From positions 372,001-436,000 of the forward strand of contig NZ_CP096255.1 in NCBI RefSeq assembly GCF_011516635.5: 64,000 nt of DNA, written 5' to 3'. Shown here in pieces: positions 46,947 through 56,222 of the stretch. The stretch is from Bradyrhizobium barranii subsp. apii (GTDB lineage: Bacteria > Pseudomonadota > Alphaproteobacteria > Rhizobiales > Xanthobacteraceae). The translations under genes were made by a program, and so were the position numbers. The notes below the pieces were generated by a model, which saw nothing but the letters and a program-made list of their open reading frames with translations, did not search any database and had not been told where the DNA came from. The stretch's first letter is position 1. Every line of letters begins with the position of its first letter.

Positions 46947-48304
46947 CGCAGACCGGTCATGCCCCCGCGATGTCCGCGCCTGTTGCCGGTCCGTCGAAGA
47001 CCTGGCCGACGGAGCAACCGCGATCCGACATGCGACGGATCATCGCATGGGGCTGTGTATTGCTCGTCCTGCAATTTTGCGGCTTCGGCTTGTGGGCAAC
47101 CACGGTTCCGCTCCGCGGCGCTGTCGTGGCCCCGGGATTCATCAAGGTCCATTCGAAGCGCAAGGCTGTGCAACATCTGGAAGGCGGAATCATCAAATCG
47201 ATCTATGTCCGGGAGAACGATCACGTCGAAGCCGGTCAACTCATTGCACGGCTCGACACCGCGCAGATCGAAGGGAGCCTTGGTTCCCTGGAAACCAAGT
47301 TCTTTGCTGATCTGGCGATGGAGGCCCGGCTGTCGGCGGAGCAGGACGGTGCGAAGTCAATCCGGTTTCCGGACGAATTGCGGGAAAGTGCGGCGCGTCT
47401 CTCCGCACGTATCGCCATTCAAACCCAGGAGGCCGAATTTGCTGCGCGACTGGCCGCGATTGAGAACGAGCGCAAGGTGATCGATCAGCAGATGCTGCAA
47501 AACGCGGACACCATCCGCGGCCTGCAGAGCAACACCCAAGGGCTTGAACAGCAACTCAAGCTGTTGCGGGAAGAAATCGCCGACACGAGTTATCTCCTCG
47601 CAAAGGGCCTCGCCCGGAAACCACGTTTGCTGGCCTTGCAACGCGCCGAAGCCGAGGCCACCGGACAGGTCGATCGCAATGCCGCGTCAATCTCGGAGAT
47701 GCAGGGCAAGATCGCGGAGTTGCAGGACAGACGCCGGCAACTGGGGTTCAACCAAAATCAGGATATCGCCAAGCAGCGGCATGCGACGAGCGAGGAGATC
47801 GGCGACCTCAGACATCGAATTGCCGCGTTGCGTGCCCAGCTTGTCCGGTCTGAATTGCGTGCCCCGGAAAGTGGAAGGATCGTTGGCCTCAACAGCAGGG
47901 ACCTCAATGCCGTGCTTGGACCTCGGGAAACCCTTTTGGAAATCGTTCCGATGCAAGATCGGCTTGTCATCGAGGCGACATTGAAGCCTGCCGATCGGGA
48001 AGAGGTTTATGTCGGACAGATGGCGCGTGTGCGGGTTCACGCGCTGAACATTCGCCGCCGGCCGATGCTCGAGGGAAGGGTGGTCGGCGTTGCGGCAGAC
48101 GCACTGACCGACACCCATTCCGGCGACAGCTCCTATTTGGCCGAGGTTGAGCTCGACCCCAACGCGCCGACGGCCTCCTACATCTCCACATTGATGCCTG
48201 GAATGCCTGTCGAGATATTTGTCGAGACGGGGGAACGAACCTTTGCGGAATATCTTTTGCAGCCGATGACGTTACGGATCAACCGTGCGTTCAGGGAGAA
48301 TTAA
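46943..48304 (+). CDS. Type I secretion periplasmic adaptor (HlyD/PrtE type)
   Basis: A 453-residue membrane-fusion protein: one transmembrane segment near residues 32-52 (IIAWGCVLLVLQFCGFGLWA), a lipoyl half motif (VVAPGFIKVHSKRKAVQHLEGG, then VREND, then AGQLIARLD) and a long alpha-helical hairpin (about residues 130-290, rich in Gln, Glu and Arg). The second lipoyl half has LRAPESGRIVGLN and the beta barrel ends MPGMPVEIFVETGERTFAEYLLQPM. It links the ABC exporter to an outer-membrane channel; no TolC-like gene is in the window. The start overlaps the exporter stop by 4 bp. Confidence 0.94.
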   Translation: MTQTGHAPAMSAPVAGPSKTWPTEQPRSDMRRIIAWGCVLLVLQFCGFGLWATTVPLRGAVVAPGFIKVHSKRKAVQHLEGGIIKSIYVRENDHVEAGQLIARLDTAQIEGSLGSLETKFFADLAMEARLSAEQDGAKSIRFPDELRESAARLSARIAIQTQEAEFAARLAAIENERKVIDQQMLQNADTIRGLQSNTQGLEQQLKLLREEIADTSYLLAKGLARKPRLLALQRAEAEATGQVDRNAASISEMQGKIAELQDRRRQLGFNQNQDIAKQRHATSEEIGDLRHRIAALRAQLVRSELRAPESGRIVGLNSRDLNAVLGPRETLLEIVPMQDRLVIEATLKPADREEVYVGQMARVRVHALNIRRRPMLEGRVVGVAADALTDTHSGDSSYLAEVELDPNAPTASYISTLMPGMPVEIFVETGERTFAEYLLQPMTLRINRAFREN

Positions 48305-48329
48305 GCGCTGGTAAGGGGTGGGCCGGCCT

Positions 48330-49565
48330 ATGAGGGAGGCGACCGTGCATGAGTGCAGTAAGGCACTACCTTCCGCACAGGATGATTTTCGTTCCGATTG
48401 CGTCGAGCGCGCCTCGAAGCAAGGCAATGACGGATGCGGTCCGTCTGGGTCTTGTCCGGAGCCACGCCCGCAACAGGCCGCAATGGAATATTTCGCGAAG
48501 GCCATGGCGGAATTGCTCGGCTGCCGGAGCTGCTACGTAGCCATGCTATCCGCCTCCGGGCTGGAAGAAGCCAGGATCGGAGATGCTCCTGCCGATCCGT
48601 CATGCGCGGCGATGGTTGAGCGATTTGCGCGCAAGGGTACAGCCGAGGACGTCGCCTCGCTCGAGCCGATCAATTCCCGGACCTCCTTCGTCCGCAAGTT
48701 GATCGGCGCGGAACCCCCGGTAAAGAGTCATTCAGTCATTGGCAGGTTTGCTTCCGATGAGCGAACCACGGTCGTGTTCGTGGCTGGATGGCGACCGGCC
48801 GCGCTTGCGGCATCGGAGATTCCGGGCTTGGCGCATACCGTGCGCCCGTTATGGAAGGCTGCTCATTCACTTGCCCGGCAAGCGCCGGGGCAGGTCGATG
48901 CGCAACTCTGGCTCGAAGAGCTGACCTTTCCCGCCATCGTCGTGGACCAGGGCCTGCACATTTACGCAGTCAATCGTGGTGGACGCGTGCTGCTTGCCAA
49001 GCGCGAGCTGCTCAGGATGGAAGGAGGCAGGCTTGCTGGCTCATGCGCTTCCGTGACCGAGAGCTTGCGGGGGGCAATCGGGAAAGTGCTCATCGAGAGC
49101 GGGACTCATGGATGGTTCAACACTACGGTACCGCTTTCGACGGATCGTCAGCAATTCGCCTTCGCCAAGATCGGCGCTGTTCCAACGCATGACAAGCTGG
49201 GACAGGCCCTCATCGTCGTGCCGCAATTCGATGACGTGCAGGGCGCGCACTGCATCGCATCTGCCTTCGGCTTGAATTGGGCTGAGGAAAGAATCGTCGC
49301 CCGGATTCTTCAATTCCAGTGCCCTCGCGATATTGGAGCCGAGCTTGGGCTGACCGAGGCAACGGTGCGAACCTACACCAAGAGGATCATGCTCAAACTG
49401 GGGATCAATCGGCAGTCGGAGTTCTTTCTTCTGTATCATCTCACCCAGTCGCCTTTTGGCGCCGGCAGGCGCGAGAACTGGGTGAGCCGGCCGGCCTCCG
49501 AGGGTCGATTGGACGAAGAGGGTCCGATGAGATTGCGGACGGCTGGCAAGCATTCGCCTGACTGA
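48330..49565 (+). CDS. LuxR-family transcriptional regulator
   Basis: 411 residues with a large unrecognised N-terminal region and a C-terminal LuxR helix-turn-helix (WAEERIVARILQFQCPRDIGAELGLTEATVRTYTKRIMLKLGINRQSEF). The N-terminal part holds a PAS-like stretch near LTFPAIVVDQGLHIYAVNRGGRVLL, but no receiver or autoinducer domain. ATG 48330 with a G-rich leader is chosen over GTG 48318. It sits directly after the adaptor and may control this locus; no target is proven. Confidence 0.85.
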   Translation: MREATVHECSKALPSAQDDFRSDCVERASKQGNDGCGPSGSCPEPRPQQAAMEYFAKAMAELLGCRSCYVAMLSASGLEEARIGDAPADPSCAAMVERFARKGTAEDVASLEPINSRTSFVRKLIGAEPPVKSHSVIGRFASDERTTVVFVAGWRPAALAASEIPGLAHTVRPLWKAAHSLARQAPGQVDAQLWLEELTFPAIVVDQGLHIYAVNRGGRVLLAKRELLRMEGGRLAGSCASVTESLRGAIGKVLIESGTHGWFNTTVPLSTDRQQFAFAKIGAVPTHDKLGQALIVVPQFDDVQGAHCIASAFGLNWAEERIVARILQFQCPRDIGAELGLTEATVRTYTKRIMLKLGINRQSEFFLLYHLTQSPFGAGRRENWVSRPASEGRLDEEGPMRLRTAGKHSPD

Positions 49566-49582
49566 GTACGGGGTTCTCCGCG

Positions 49583-50593
49583 ATGTCGAGGCGCATGAGC
49601 TGCGCAGGTTTTCTCTACCGGGCGTTCGCTGCCTTGGCATTGGCCGGGGCCGGCTTCCCTGCACATGCCCAGAGCATTCAATTGGCGCTGCCGATTGCCT
49701 GCGAGCCTGGCCGCACCTGCTACATCCAGAATTACACGGATCTCGATCCGTCGCGGTCGGCGCGAGATTACAAGTGCGGCACGCTGACTTATGACGACCA
49801 CAACGGCACCGATTTTCGTTTGCCCTCACTGGCAGCGCAAAAGGCCGGCGTGGACGTGCGCGCGGCGGCAGGCGGTCGCGTTCTTCGTACACGCAATGAC
49901 GCGCCGGACGGCGCTTTCACAAAATCGGGACGCGAAGCGGTGCGCGAGGCCGAATGTGGCAATGGCATCGTCATCGAACATCCGGAGCAGTGGGAAACCC
50001 AGTACTGCCACCTCGCCGCCGGCAGTGTGTTGGTCAAGCCTGGAGACAAGGTCGACCTCGGACAGCCGATCGGCCGTGTCGGGCTCTCCGGCCTCACGGA
50101 GTATCCTCACCTGCATTTCACCGTGAGGCACAATGGCGCGGTGGTCGATCCCTTTGCGTATGGTGTTCGCCCCGAGTCTTGCGAGGGCGGTCAATCGCTC
50201 TGGCTTGCTGCCCTCCGCCCGAAACTCGAGTACCAGGAACGAGCCATCCTCAATGCGGGCTTTACGACGGGGCCGGTCACGATGGAACTCATCGAGGACG
50301 GCAGTGCCGAGAGCCAAAAGCCGTCCGCCGGTTCGATGGCGATCGTCGCGTTCGTGCGGGCCATCGGGCTGAAGGCGGGCGATGCGCAATGGCTGGTCAT
50401 CAAGGATCCCCTCGAGAACGTCATCGCGGAAAATCGGTCTGCACCACTTCAGGCCAACAAGGCGCAATTCATGCTCTTTGCGGGGAAGAAGCGACCTCCC
50501 GGGGGGTGGGAACGCGGCTCCTACAAGGCCACTTATGTTGTCGAGCGCGATGGTCAGATCGTGCTCAGGAAAGACCTGGAGCTCATGCTCTAG
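49583..50593 (+). CDS. Secreted M23-family peptidoglycan metallopeptidase
   Basis: A 336-residue protein with signal peptide (FLYRAFAALALAGAGFPAHA) and an M23 (LytM) domain. The zinc ligands are in DHNGTDFRLP (HxxxD) and HLHF, with YCHLAAGSVLVKPGDKVDLGQ between. A C-terminal beta-rich region of about 130 residues follows. It is expected to cut peptide cross-links in peptidoglycan, in the periplasm or outside. It begins 17 bp after the regulator gene, so it could be part of the same transcription unit. Confidence 0.9.
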   Translation: MSRRMSCAGFLYRAFAALALAGAGFPAHAQSIQLALPIACEPGRTCYIQNYTDLDPSRSARDYKCGTLTYDDHNGTDFRLPSLAAQKAGVDVRAAAGGRVLRTRNDAPDGAFTKSGREAVREAECGNGIVIEHPEQWETQYCHLAAGSVLVKPGDKVDLGQPIGRVGLSGLTEYPHLHFTVRHNGAVVDPFAYGVRPESCEGGQSLWLAALRPKLEYQERAILNAGFTTGPVTMELIEDGSAESQKPSAGSMAIVAFVRAIGLKAGDAQWLVIKDPLENVIAENRSAPLQANKAQFMLFAGKKRPPGGWERGSYKATYVVERDGQIVLRKDLELML

Positions 50594-50696
50594 CGTTGCA
50601 TCTGTGCTTGGGGAGACCCGCGCCACGGGCCTTTTGAAGGCCTGATCGGTTGCCGGAACGGCCCGCTCCCGCTATAGGGCGTGGAGAGGGTGAACC

Positions 50697-51512
50697 ATGT
50701 CCGATATGCGTTTGATTGTTGCTGGGGCAGGCGGCCGGATGGGCCGGGCGCTGGCACGAGCGATTGCCGACACCGAAGGCGCGGTGCTGGCGGGAGCCCT
50801 GGAGGCGCCCGGCTCGGAGCTGCTCGGCAAGGATGCCGGCGTACTCGCGGGCCTGCCGGCCAACGGCGTCAAACTCTCGGCCGACCTCTGGGCGATGTCG
50901 AAAGATGCCGACGGCATCCTGGATTTCACCGTGCCGGCCGCGACCATCGCCAACGTCGCGATCGCGGCCGAGCGCGGCATCGTGCACGTCATCGGCACCA
51001 CCGGACTGTCGGCCTCCGACAACGCCGTGATCAAGAGCGTCACCAACCGTGCGGTCGTGGTGCAGTCGGGCAATATGAGCCTGGGCGTCAATCTGCTCGC
51101 CGCGGTGGTCAAGCGCGTCGCCAAGGCACTCGACGAGAGCTTCGACATCGAGGTCGTGGAAACCCACCACCGCATGAAGATCGATGCGCCCTCGGGCACT
51201 GCGCTGATGCTGGGCCAGGCCGCTGCCGCCGGCCGCGGCATCTCGCTCGATGAGCATTCGGATCGCGGCCGCGACGGCATCACCGGCGCGCGCAAGCCGG
51301 GCGACATCGGCTTTGCCTCCTTGCGCGGCGGCACCGTCGCCGGCGAGCACAGCGTGACCTTCCTCGGTCCGTTCGAACGCCTGACGCTGTCGCATCTCGC
51401 CGAAGACCGCATGCTGTTCGCACACGGCGCGCTCAAGGCGGCGCTGTGGGCGCATGGCAAGAAGCCGGGGCACTACTCCATGGCCGACGTGCTCGGTCTC
51501 GCAGACATCTGA
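50697..51512 (+). CDS. dapB: 4-hydroxy-tetrahydrodipicolinate reductase
   Basis: NAD(P)H-dependent reductase of the lysine/diaminopimelate pathway. 271 residues: Rossmann [38 protein letters not shown], and the catalytic block [19 protein letters not shown]. The start at 50697 is ATG. It begins the return to conserved genes after the RTX locus. Confidence 0.97.
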   Translation: MSDMRLIVAGAGGRMGRALARAIADTEGAVLAGALEAPGSELLGKDAGVLAGLPANGVKLSADLWAMSKDADGILDFTVPAATIANVAIAAERGIVHVIGTTGLSASDNAVIKSVTNRAVVVQSGNMSLGVNLLAAVVKRVAKALDESFDIEVVETHHRMKIDAPSGTALMLGQAAAAGRGISLDEHSDRGRDGITGARKPGDIGFASLRGGTVAGEHSVTFLGPFERLTLSHLAEDRMLFAHGALKAALWAHGKKPGHYSMADVLGLADI

Positions 51513-51618
51513 GCGAGCCGGAGCATGAACCGGACCCGAAGGGCCGCGTTAGCGCAAGATGTGAAGCGGCTTTCCGCCAAGATCATTCCTCAACAATAAC
51601 CTGAATGGAAAGCAGTCA

Positions 51619-52242
51619 ATGAGCGAACGTCTCCTCGTGCTCGTGCGCCACGGTCAGAGCGAGTGGAATCTGAAGAACCTGTTCACGGGCTGGAAGGATC
51701 CTGATCTCACCGAGCTCGGCGTGAAGGAAGCCACGGAAGCCGGCCGCAAGCTGAAGGCACAGGGCCTCGTGTTCGACGTCGCCTACACCTCGGTCTTGAC
51801 GCGCGCGCAGCACACGCTCGATCTCATTCTCGGCGAGCTCGACCAGAAGGGCCTGCCGACCTCCAAAGACCTCGCGCTGAACGAGCGCGACTATGGCGAT
51901 CTCTCCGGCCTCAACAAGGACGACGCCCGCAAGAAATGGGGCGAGGACCAGGTGCTGATCTGGCGCCGCTCCTACGACGTGCCGCCGCCCGGCGGCGAAA
52001 GCCTGAAGGATACGCTGGCGCGCGCGTTGCCCTATTACGTGCAGGAGATCCTGCCCGGCGTGCTCAACGGCAAGCGCACGCTGGTCGCCGCCCACGGCAA
52101 TTCGCTGCGCGCGCTGATCATGGTGCTGGAGAAGCTCTCGCCCGAAGGCATTTTGAAGCGCGAGCTCGCGACCGGTGTGCCGATCATCTACCGGCTCAAC
52201 GCGGATTCGACGGTGGCCTCAAAGCTGGATCTGGCGGGGTAG
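51619..52242 (+). CDS. gpmA: 2,3-bisphosphoglycerate-dependent phosphoglycerate mutase
   Basis: Interconverts 3- and 2-phosphoglycerate. 207 residues, the short alphaproteobacterial form: [19 protein letters not shown] with catalytic His11, a phosphate-binding Arg in [22 protein letters not shown], and the second His in [16 protein letters not shown]. It is separated by 106 bp from dapB and by 3 bp from the next gene. Confidence 0.96.
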   Translation: MSERLLVLVRHGQSEWNLKNLFTGWKDPDLTELGVKEATEAGRKLKAQGLVFDVAYTSVLTRAQHTLDLILGELDQKGLPTSKDLALNERDYGDLSGLNKDDARKKWGEDQVLIWRRSYDVPPPGGESLKDTLARALPYYVQEILPGVLNGKRTLVAAHGNSLRALIMVLEKLSPEGILKRELATGVPIIYRLNADSTVASKLDLAG

Positions 52243-52245
52243 TCC

Positions 52246-52695
52246 ATGAATGCGCAGCTTCCTGACCTGTCAAACGAATGGGGTAAAAAAAAGCTGCGCA
52301 ATTGGATGGCGAACGCTAAGCGCCTAAAGCGCGATGATGTTTATCATGCAGCGTTTCGCCAGCTTTGCCGAATTGAAGGGCGCAATATTGACGATCCACT
52401 GGAATCTGAGTTTGCGGTCGTGATGCGAGCCTTGGAAGAAGCCTTGTCGGAAGAAAGCGGCACGACAAAGCGTCTGAGCAGGACTCGTCAGAAACTAGGC
52501 AGAGTTGGCGTAAGGCAAACGTTGGCCGACTTGGCAATGAAGCCCACACCCTCGACGGGCTTCTTGAAGTTGGTCGAGTTTGGAATGGCCAAGGAGCTGT
52601 CCGCAGAGGCACTAGTTATCAAGTACTCAAGCGAATTTTCTTCAGAGACGGTGGAAGCCGCAAAGAAGCGCTTGGCAGATTACGGCATTTCTTGA
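52246..52695 (+). CDS. Hypothetical protein
   Basis: A 149-residue protein of no recognised family, mainly helical and charged (WMANAKRLKRDDVYHAAFRQL, then EALSEESGTTKRLSRTRQKL). It starts 3 bp after the gpmA stop, with no clear ribosome-binding site, so it may be translated by coupling. Its base and codon use is visibly more AT-rich than its neighbours, and it has an A8 run at 52285-52292. This suggests horizontal origin, and the A8 run could cause slippage. Confidence 0.6.
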   Translation: MNAQLPDLSNEWGKKKLRNWMANAKRLKRDDVYHAAFRQLCRIEGRNIDDPLESEFAVVMRALEEALSEESGTTKRLSRTRQKLGRVGVRQTLADLAMKPTPSTGFLKLVEFGMAKELSAEALVIKYSSEFSSETVEAAKKRLADYGIS

Positions 52696-52735
52696 ATGCT
52701 GCTGTAGCTCAGCTTCTGCACATCTCGCGTAGAGC

Positions 52736-53632
52736 TCACTGCATCCCCAGCTGCCCGGCCTCCCAGCCCAGCATCGCCTGCTTGCGGGTGATGCCCCAGT
52801 GATAGCCGGTGAGCGTGCCGCTCTTGCCGAGCGCGCGATGGCAGGGCACGACGAACGAGACCGGGTTCTTGCCGACCGCAGCGCCGACGGCGCGTGAGGC
52901 CTTCGGGCTGTTGATGTTGCAGGCGATGTCGGAATAGGACACCGCGCGACCCATCGGGATCTTCAGCAGCGTCTCCCACACCCGTACCTCGAAATCGGTG
53001 CCGATCATCACCACGCGCAGCGGCTGGTCCGGCCGCCACAGCTTGGTGTCGAAGATGCGCTGTGCGAGCGGTGCGGTGCCTTCGTGATCCTCGACGTAAG
53101 TTGCGTTGCGCCATCGCCGCGTCATGTCGGCGAGCGCGACCTTCTCATCACCGGGATCGGCGAACGCAAGGCCTGACAGGCCGCGGTCGGTGGCGATCAC
53201 GATCGCCGTGCCAAAGGGCGAGGGATGGAAGCCGTAGCGCAGCGTCAGGCCCGCGCCGCCGTTCTTCCATTCGCCGGGCGACATCGCTTCATGGGTGACG
53301 AAGAGATCGTGCAGCCGGCCCGGTCCTGAAAGACCTGAGTCGAGCGCGGCATCGAGAATGCTCGCGGAGTCCCGCAACAGTCCCTTGGCGTGATCGAGCG
53401 TCAGCGCCTGCATGAACGCCTTCGGCGTGATCGAGGCCCAGCGGCGGAACAGATGGTGCAGCTCATCCGGCGTGACGCCCGCCGCATCCGCCATCGCTTC
53501 GATGGCCGGCTGGGTGCGCCAGTTCTCCGAGATGAATGCGATCGCCCGGCGCACGGAGTCGTAATCGCGCAACGCGGCGTTCTGGGAGCCCGGCTTGGCC
53601 AGGCGCTGGTCATTTATGGCGAGTGTCATCAT
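52736..53632 (-). CDS. Ada-like AraC-HTH/6-O-methylguanine-DNA methyltransferase
   Basis: 298 residues. The N-terminal AraC-type HTH is RAIAFISENWRTQPAIEAMADAAGVTPDELHHLFRRWASITPKAFMQ. The C-terminal DNA repair methyltransferase has the acceptor Cys in FVVPCHRALG, preceded by the conserved AVGAAVGKNP. It lacks the N-terminal zinc domain with the phosphotriester-accepting Cys found in E. coli Ada. So it would repair O6-alkylguanine and may regulate, but could not sense phosphotriesters in the classic way. Confidence 0.9.
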   Translation of the reverse strand: MMTLAINDQRLAKPGSQNAALRDYDSVRRAIAFISENWRTQPAIEAMADAAGVTPDELHHLFRRWASITPKAFMQALTLDHAKGLLRDSASILDAALDSGLSGPGRLHDLFVTHEAMSPGEWKNGGAGLTLRYGFHPSPFGTAIVIATDRGLSGLAFADPGDEKVALADMTRRWRNATYVEDHEGTAPLAQRIFDTKLWRPDQPLRVVMIGTDFEVRVWETLLKIPMGRAVSYSDIACNINSPKASRAVGAAVGKNPVSFVVPCHRALGKSGTLTGYHWGITRKQAMLGWEAGQLGMQ

Positions 53633-53687
53633 GACTGGAAATGTAGGCGTGGCGCCGGGCCGAAACCACCCGATTTCCGATCCGGAC

Positions 53688-54221
53688 TCAGGAGACCGGG
53701 TTGTAGGTCGGGCCGCGCTTGGCGGCGTTCAGGGCCTCAACCAAGCCTTTGTAAAAACTTGCTTTTTCGTCCGGGCCGAGGAAGCGGGCGATCTGGATCT
53801 GGTGGCCGCGCGAGATCAGATAGAGATGCTCGATGCCAAAATCCTCGTCGACCTCCATGTCGAGGCGGACCCAGAGCGGATGGAACGTCCATTCGGCGAC
53901 CTGGCCGCGATGACTGACGCGCCGCACCCGCAGCTCAGACGTCGTGACCGAAATCTCCTCGCGCGCCCGCGCGGTGCGGAAATTAGCCTTGAAGGCCCAC
54001 CAGATCACCAGCACGTCGAGGCCGAAGAAGCCGAACACCGGCCACGCACCCATCATCAGGAAGGCGAGGCCGGTGGCAAAGCTCACCACGCTCAGGAACA
54101 GCATCACGGCGAGGAAGCCGGTGCGGTTCAGCGAGCGGTGCGGCGTCAGGAGCGCGGAGAAGATCTGAGGCTCCGTCTCGCTTTCAGATCGCCCGCGCTC
54201 AATTTCGTTGCCTGTGCTCAT
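53688..54221 (-). CDS. DUF2244 membrane protein
   Basis: A 177-residue protein with two transmembrane segments (FLAVMLFLSVVSFATGLAFL and PVFGFFGLDVLVIWWAF) and a cytoplasmic region with EWTFHPLWVRLDMEVD, LYLISRGHQIQIARFLGPDEK and ALNAAKRGP, the DUF2244 pattern. Function is unknown. It is divergent from nth, their start codons being only 22 bp apart, an arrangement often conserved in rhizobia. Confidence 0.9.
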   Translation of the reverse strand: MSTGNEIERGRSESETEPQIFSALLTPHRSLNRTGFLAVMLFLSVVSFATGLAFLMMGAWPVFGFFGLDVLVIWWAFKANFRTARAREEISVTTSELRVRRVSHRGQVAEWTFHPLWVRLDMEVDEDFGIEHLYLISRGHQIQIARFLGPDEKASFYKGLVEALNAAKRGPTYNPVS

Positions 54222-54243
54222 CGTCCCTCAGTATATCCGGATC

Positions 54244-55011
54244 ATGGCGAAAATCACCCGCAAGCCGGCCCCGCGCAAAGCGTCCGTGCCGAAGAAAAAG
54301 GCAAAGGCGATAGTTGCGAAGCCGAAGGCTCCCGCCAGGAAATCGCTCAAGGCCACAAGACCCAATTCTACCAAACCTTGGACGCCGGCCGAGATCCACG
54401 AGGTCTTCAGCCGTTTCCGCAAGGCCAATCCGGAGCCGAAAGGCGAGCTCGAGCACGTCAATCCGTTCACGCTGCTGGTCGCGGTGGTGCTGTCGGCGCA
54501 GGCCACCGATGCCGGGGTCAACAAGGCGACACGCGCATTGTTCGAGATCGCCGACACGCCGCAGAAGATGCTCGACCTCGGCGAAGAACGCTTGCGCGAA
54601 TACATCAAGACCATCGGCCTCTATCGCACCAAGGCCAGGAACGTGATTGCGCTGTCGGCAAAGGTGCTCAGCGAATTCGGCGGCGAGGTGCCGCGCACGC
54701 GCGCCGGGATCGAATCTCTGCCAGGCGCCGGGCGCAAGACCGCCAACGTGGTGCTCAACATGGCCTTCGGCGAGCACACCATGGCGGTCGACACGCATGT
54801 CTTCCGGGTCGGCAACCGCACCGGGCTCGCGCCCGGCAAGACGCCACTCGAAGTTGAGCTCGGTCTCGAAAAGGTGATCCCGGCCGAGTTCATGTTGCAC
54901 GCCCATCATTGGCTGATCCTGCATGGCCGCTATACTTGCCTCGCCCGCAAGCCGCGCTGCGAGGTTTGCCTGATCAACGATCTCTGCCGGTGGCCGGAGA
55001 GGACGGTCTGA
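54244..55011 (+). CDS. nth: Endonuclease III
   Basis: DNA glycosylase/AP lyase for oxidised pyrimidines. 255 residues including a basic, Ala/Lys/Pro-rich N-terminal extension of about 45 residues (KPAPRKASVPKKKAKA). The catalytic HhH motif is LPGAGRKTANVVL with Lys, and the catalytic Asp is in AVDTHVFRV. The 4Fe-4S cluster is CLARKPRCEVCLINDLC. The start at 54244 gives the basic tail; an N-terminal extension of this kind is common in rhizobia. Confidence 0.96.
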   Translation: MAKITRKPAPRKASVPKKKAKAIVAKPKAPARKSLKATRPNSTKPWTPAEIHEVFSRFRKANPEPKGELEHVNPFTLLVAVVLSAQATDAGVNKATRALFEIADTPQKMLDLGEERLREYIKTIGLYRTKARNVIALSAKVLSEFGGEVPRTRAGIESLPGAGRKTANVVLNMAFGEHTMAVDTHVFRVGNRTGLAPGKTPLEVELGLEKVIPAEFMLHAHHWLILHGRYTCLARKPRCEVCLINDLCRWPERTV

Positions 55012-55067
55012 GGTGGCGCCGTCGTTTCGGGGGGCGATGTGAAGCAAGCCGGTTTTGGGGACATGTC

Positions 55068-56222
55068 GTGAGTCAGCAAGAACAAATCTCATCGCCATCG
55101 CCACCGCCACCGCCACCGCCGGCCGCGGCACCGGCTCCGCCGCCGAAGCCGACACAGCGGCCGGCGAGCTCGCTCTGGGGCCGGCTCGCGATCCCCCTGT
55201 TCGCCGTGATCGTCGCGCTCGCCTTCGTGGCACTGGCGACGCTGCGCTTCGACGAATGGGTCGGCAACGCCGTGGTCCAGACCACCAACGACGCCTATGT
55301 GCGCGCCGATCTGACGCGGCTTGCAAGCCGCGTCTCCGGCGAAGTGCTGACCGTCGGGGTCTCCGACTTCCAGCGCGTCAAGGCCGGCGATCTCCTGATC
55401 CAGATCGATCCCGCCGACTACCAGGCCCAGGTCGCGCAGTCCGAGGCCGCTGTCGCCGCCGCGCAGGCCGTGCTCGACAATCTGAGCAACCAGGTCGAGC
55501 TGCAATATGCGACCATCGCGCAGGCGCAGGCCGCGCAGCTGTCCGCGGAAGCGTTGGAAGTCGAGGCCCGGCAGGAGCAGGATCGCCAGAAATCCCTGAC
55601 GCAGACGGAAGCCGGCACGCGGCAGCGGCTGGAACAGGCCGTCGCGGGCTATGCGAAGGCGCAGGCCGACGTACGTGCCAGTCGCGCCGTCATCGCCGCG
55701 CAGCAGCATCAACTCGAAGTTCTGCAGGGCACCAAGAAGCAGCGCGCCGCCGATGTCGCGGCGGCCAAGGCGACGCTGGCGAGCGCGAAGCTGAAGCTCG
55801 GCTATACCAGGATCACCGCGCCGTTCGACGGCGTCGTCGGCGAGCGCCAGGTGCAGCCCGGCGACTACGTCAACATCGGCACCAACCTCATCAACGTGGT
55901 GCCGCTGCCGAAGGTCTATGTGATCGCGAATTACAAGGAGACCCAGCTCACGCATGTCGCGCCGGGCCAGCCGGTCGAGATCACCGTCGATGGCTTCCCG
56001 TGCGAGAAGCTGCGCGGCAAGGTCGAGCGCATTGCGCCCGCGACCGGCGCGCAGGTGGCCCTGCTGCCGCCGGACAATGCGACCGGCAATTTCACCAAGG
56101 TCGTGCAGCGCATTCCCGTGCGCATCCAGTTCGACGACAACCAGCCGCTGCTGGCGCGGCTGGTGCCGGGCATGTCGGTCGTCACCAGCATCGACACGAA
56201 GGCCGCGAATGGCGGAAAATGA
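55068..56222 (+). CDS. EmrA-type membrane-fusion protein of an efflux pump
   Basis: 384 residues from GTG 55068 with GGGGA before it. A Pro-rich cytoplasmic N-terminus (SPSPPPPPPPAAAPAPPP), one transmembrane segment near 40-60 (LAIPLFAVIVALAFVALATL), then the lipoyl motif TNDAYVRADLTRLASRVSGE, a long coiled hairpin, and ITAPFDGVVGERQVQPGDYV. This is the EmrA/FarA membrane-fusion architecture. Its end overlaps the MFS gene by 14 bp. Confidence 0.92.
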   Translation: MSQQEQISSPSPPPPPPPAAAPAPPPKPTQRPASSLWGRLAIPLFAVIVALAFVALATLRFDEWVGNAVVQTTNDAYVRADLTRLASRVSGEVLTVGVSDFQRVKAGDLLIQIDPADYQAQVAQSEAAVAAAQAVLDNLSNQVELQYATIAQAQAAQLSAEALEVEARQEQDRQKSLTQTEAGTRQRLEQAVAGYAKAQADVRASRAVIAAQQHQLEVLQGTKKQRAADVAAAKATLASAKLKLGYTRITAPFDGVVGERQVQPGDYVNIGTNLINVVPLPKVYVIANYKETQLTHVAPGQPVEITVDGFPCEKLRGKVERIAPATGAQVALLPPDNATGNFTKVVQRIPVRIQFDDNQPLLARLVPGMSVVTSIDTKAANGGK

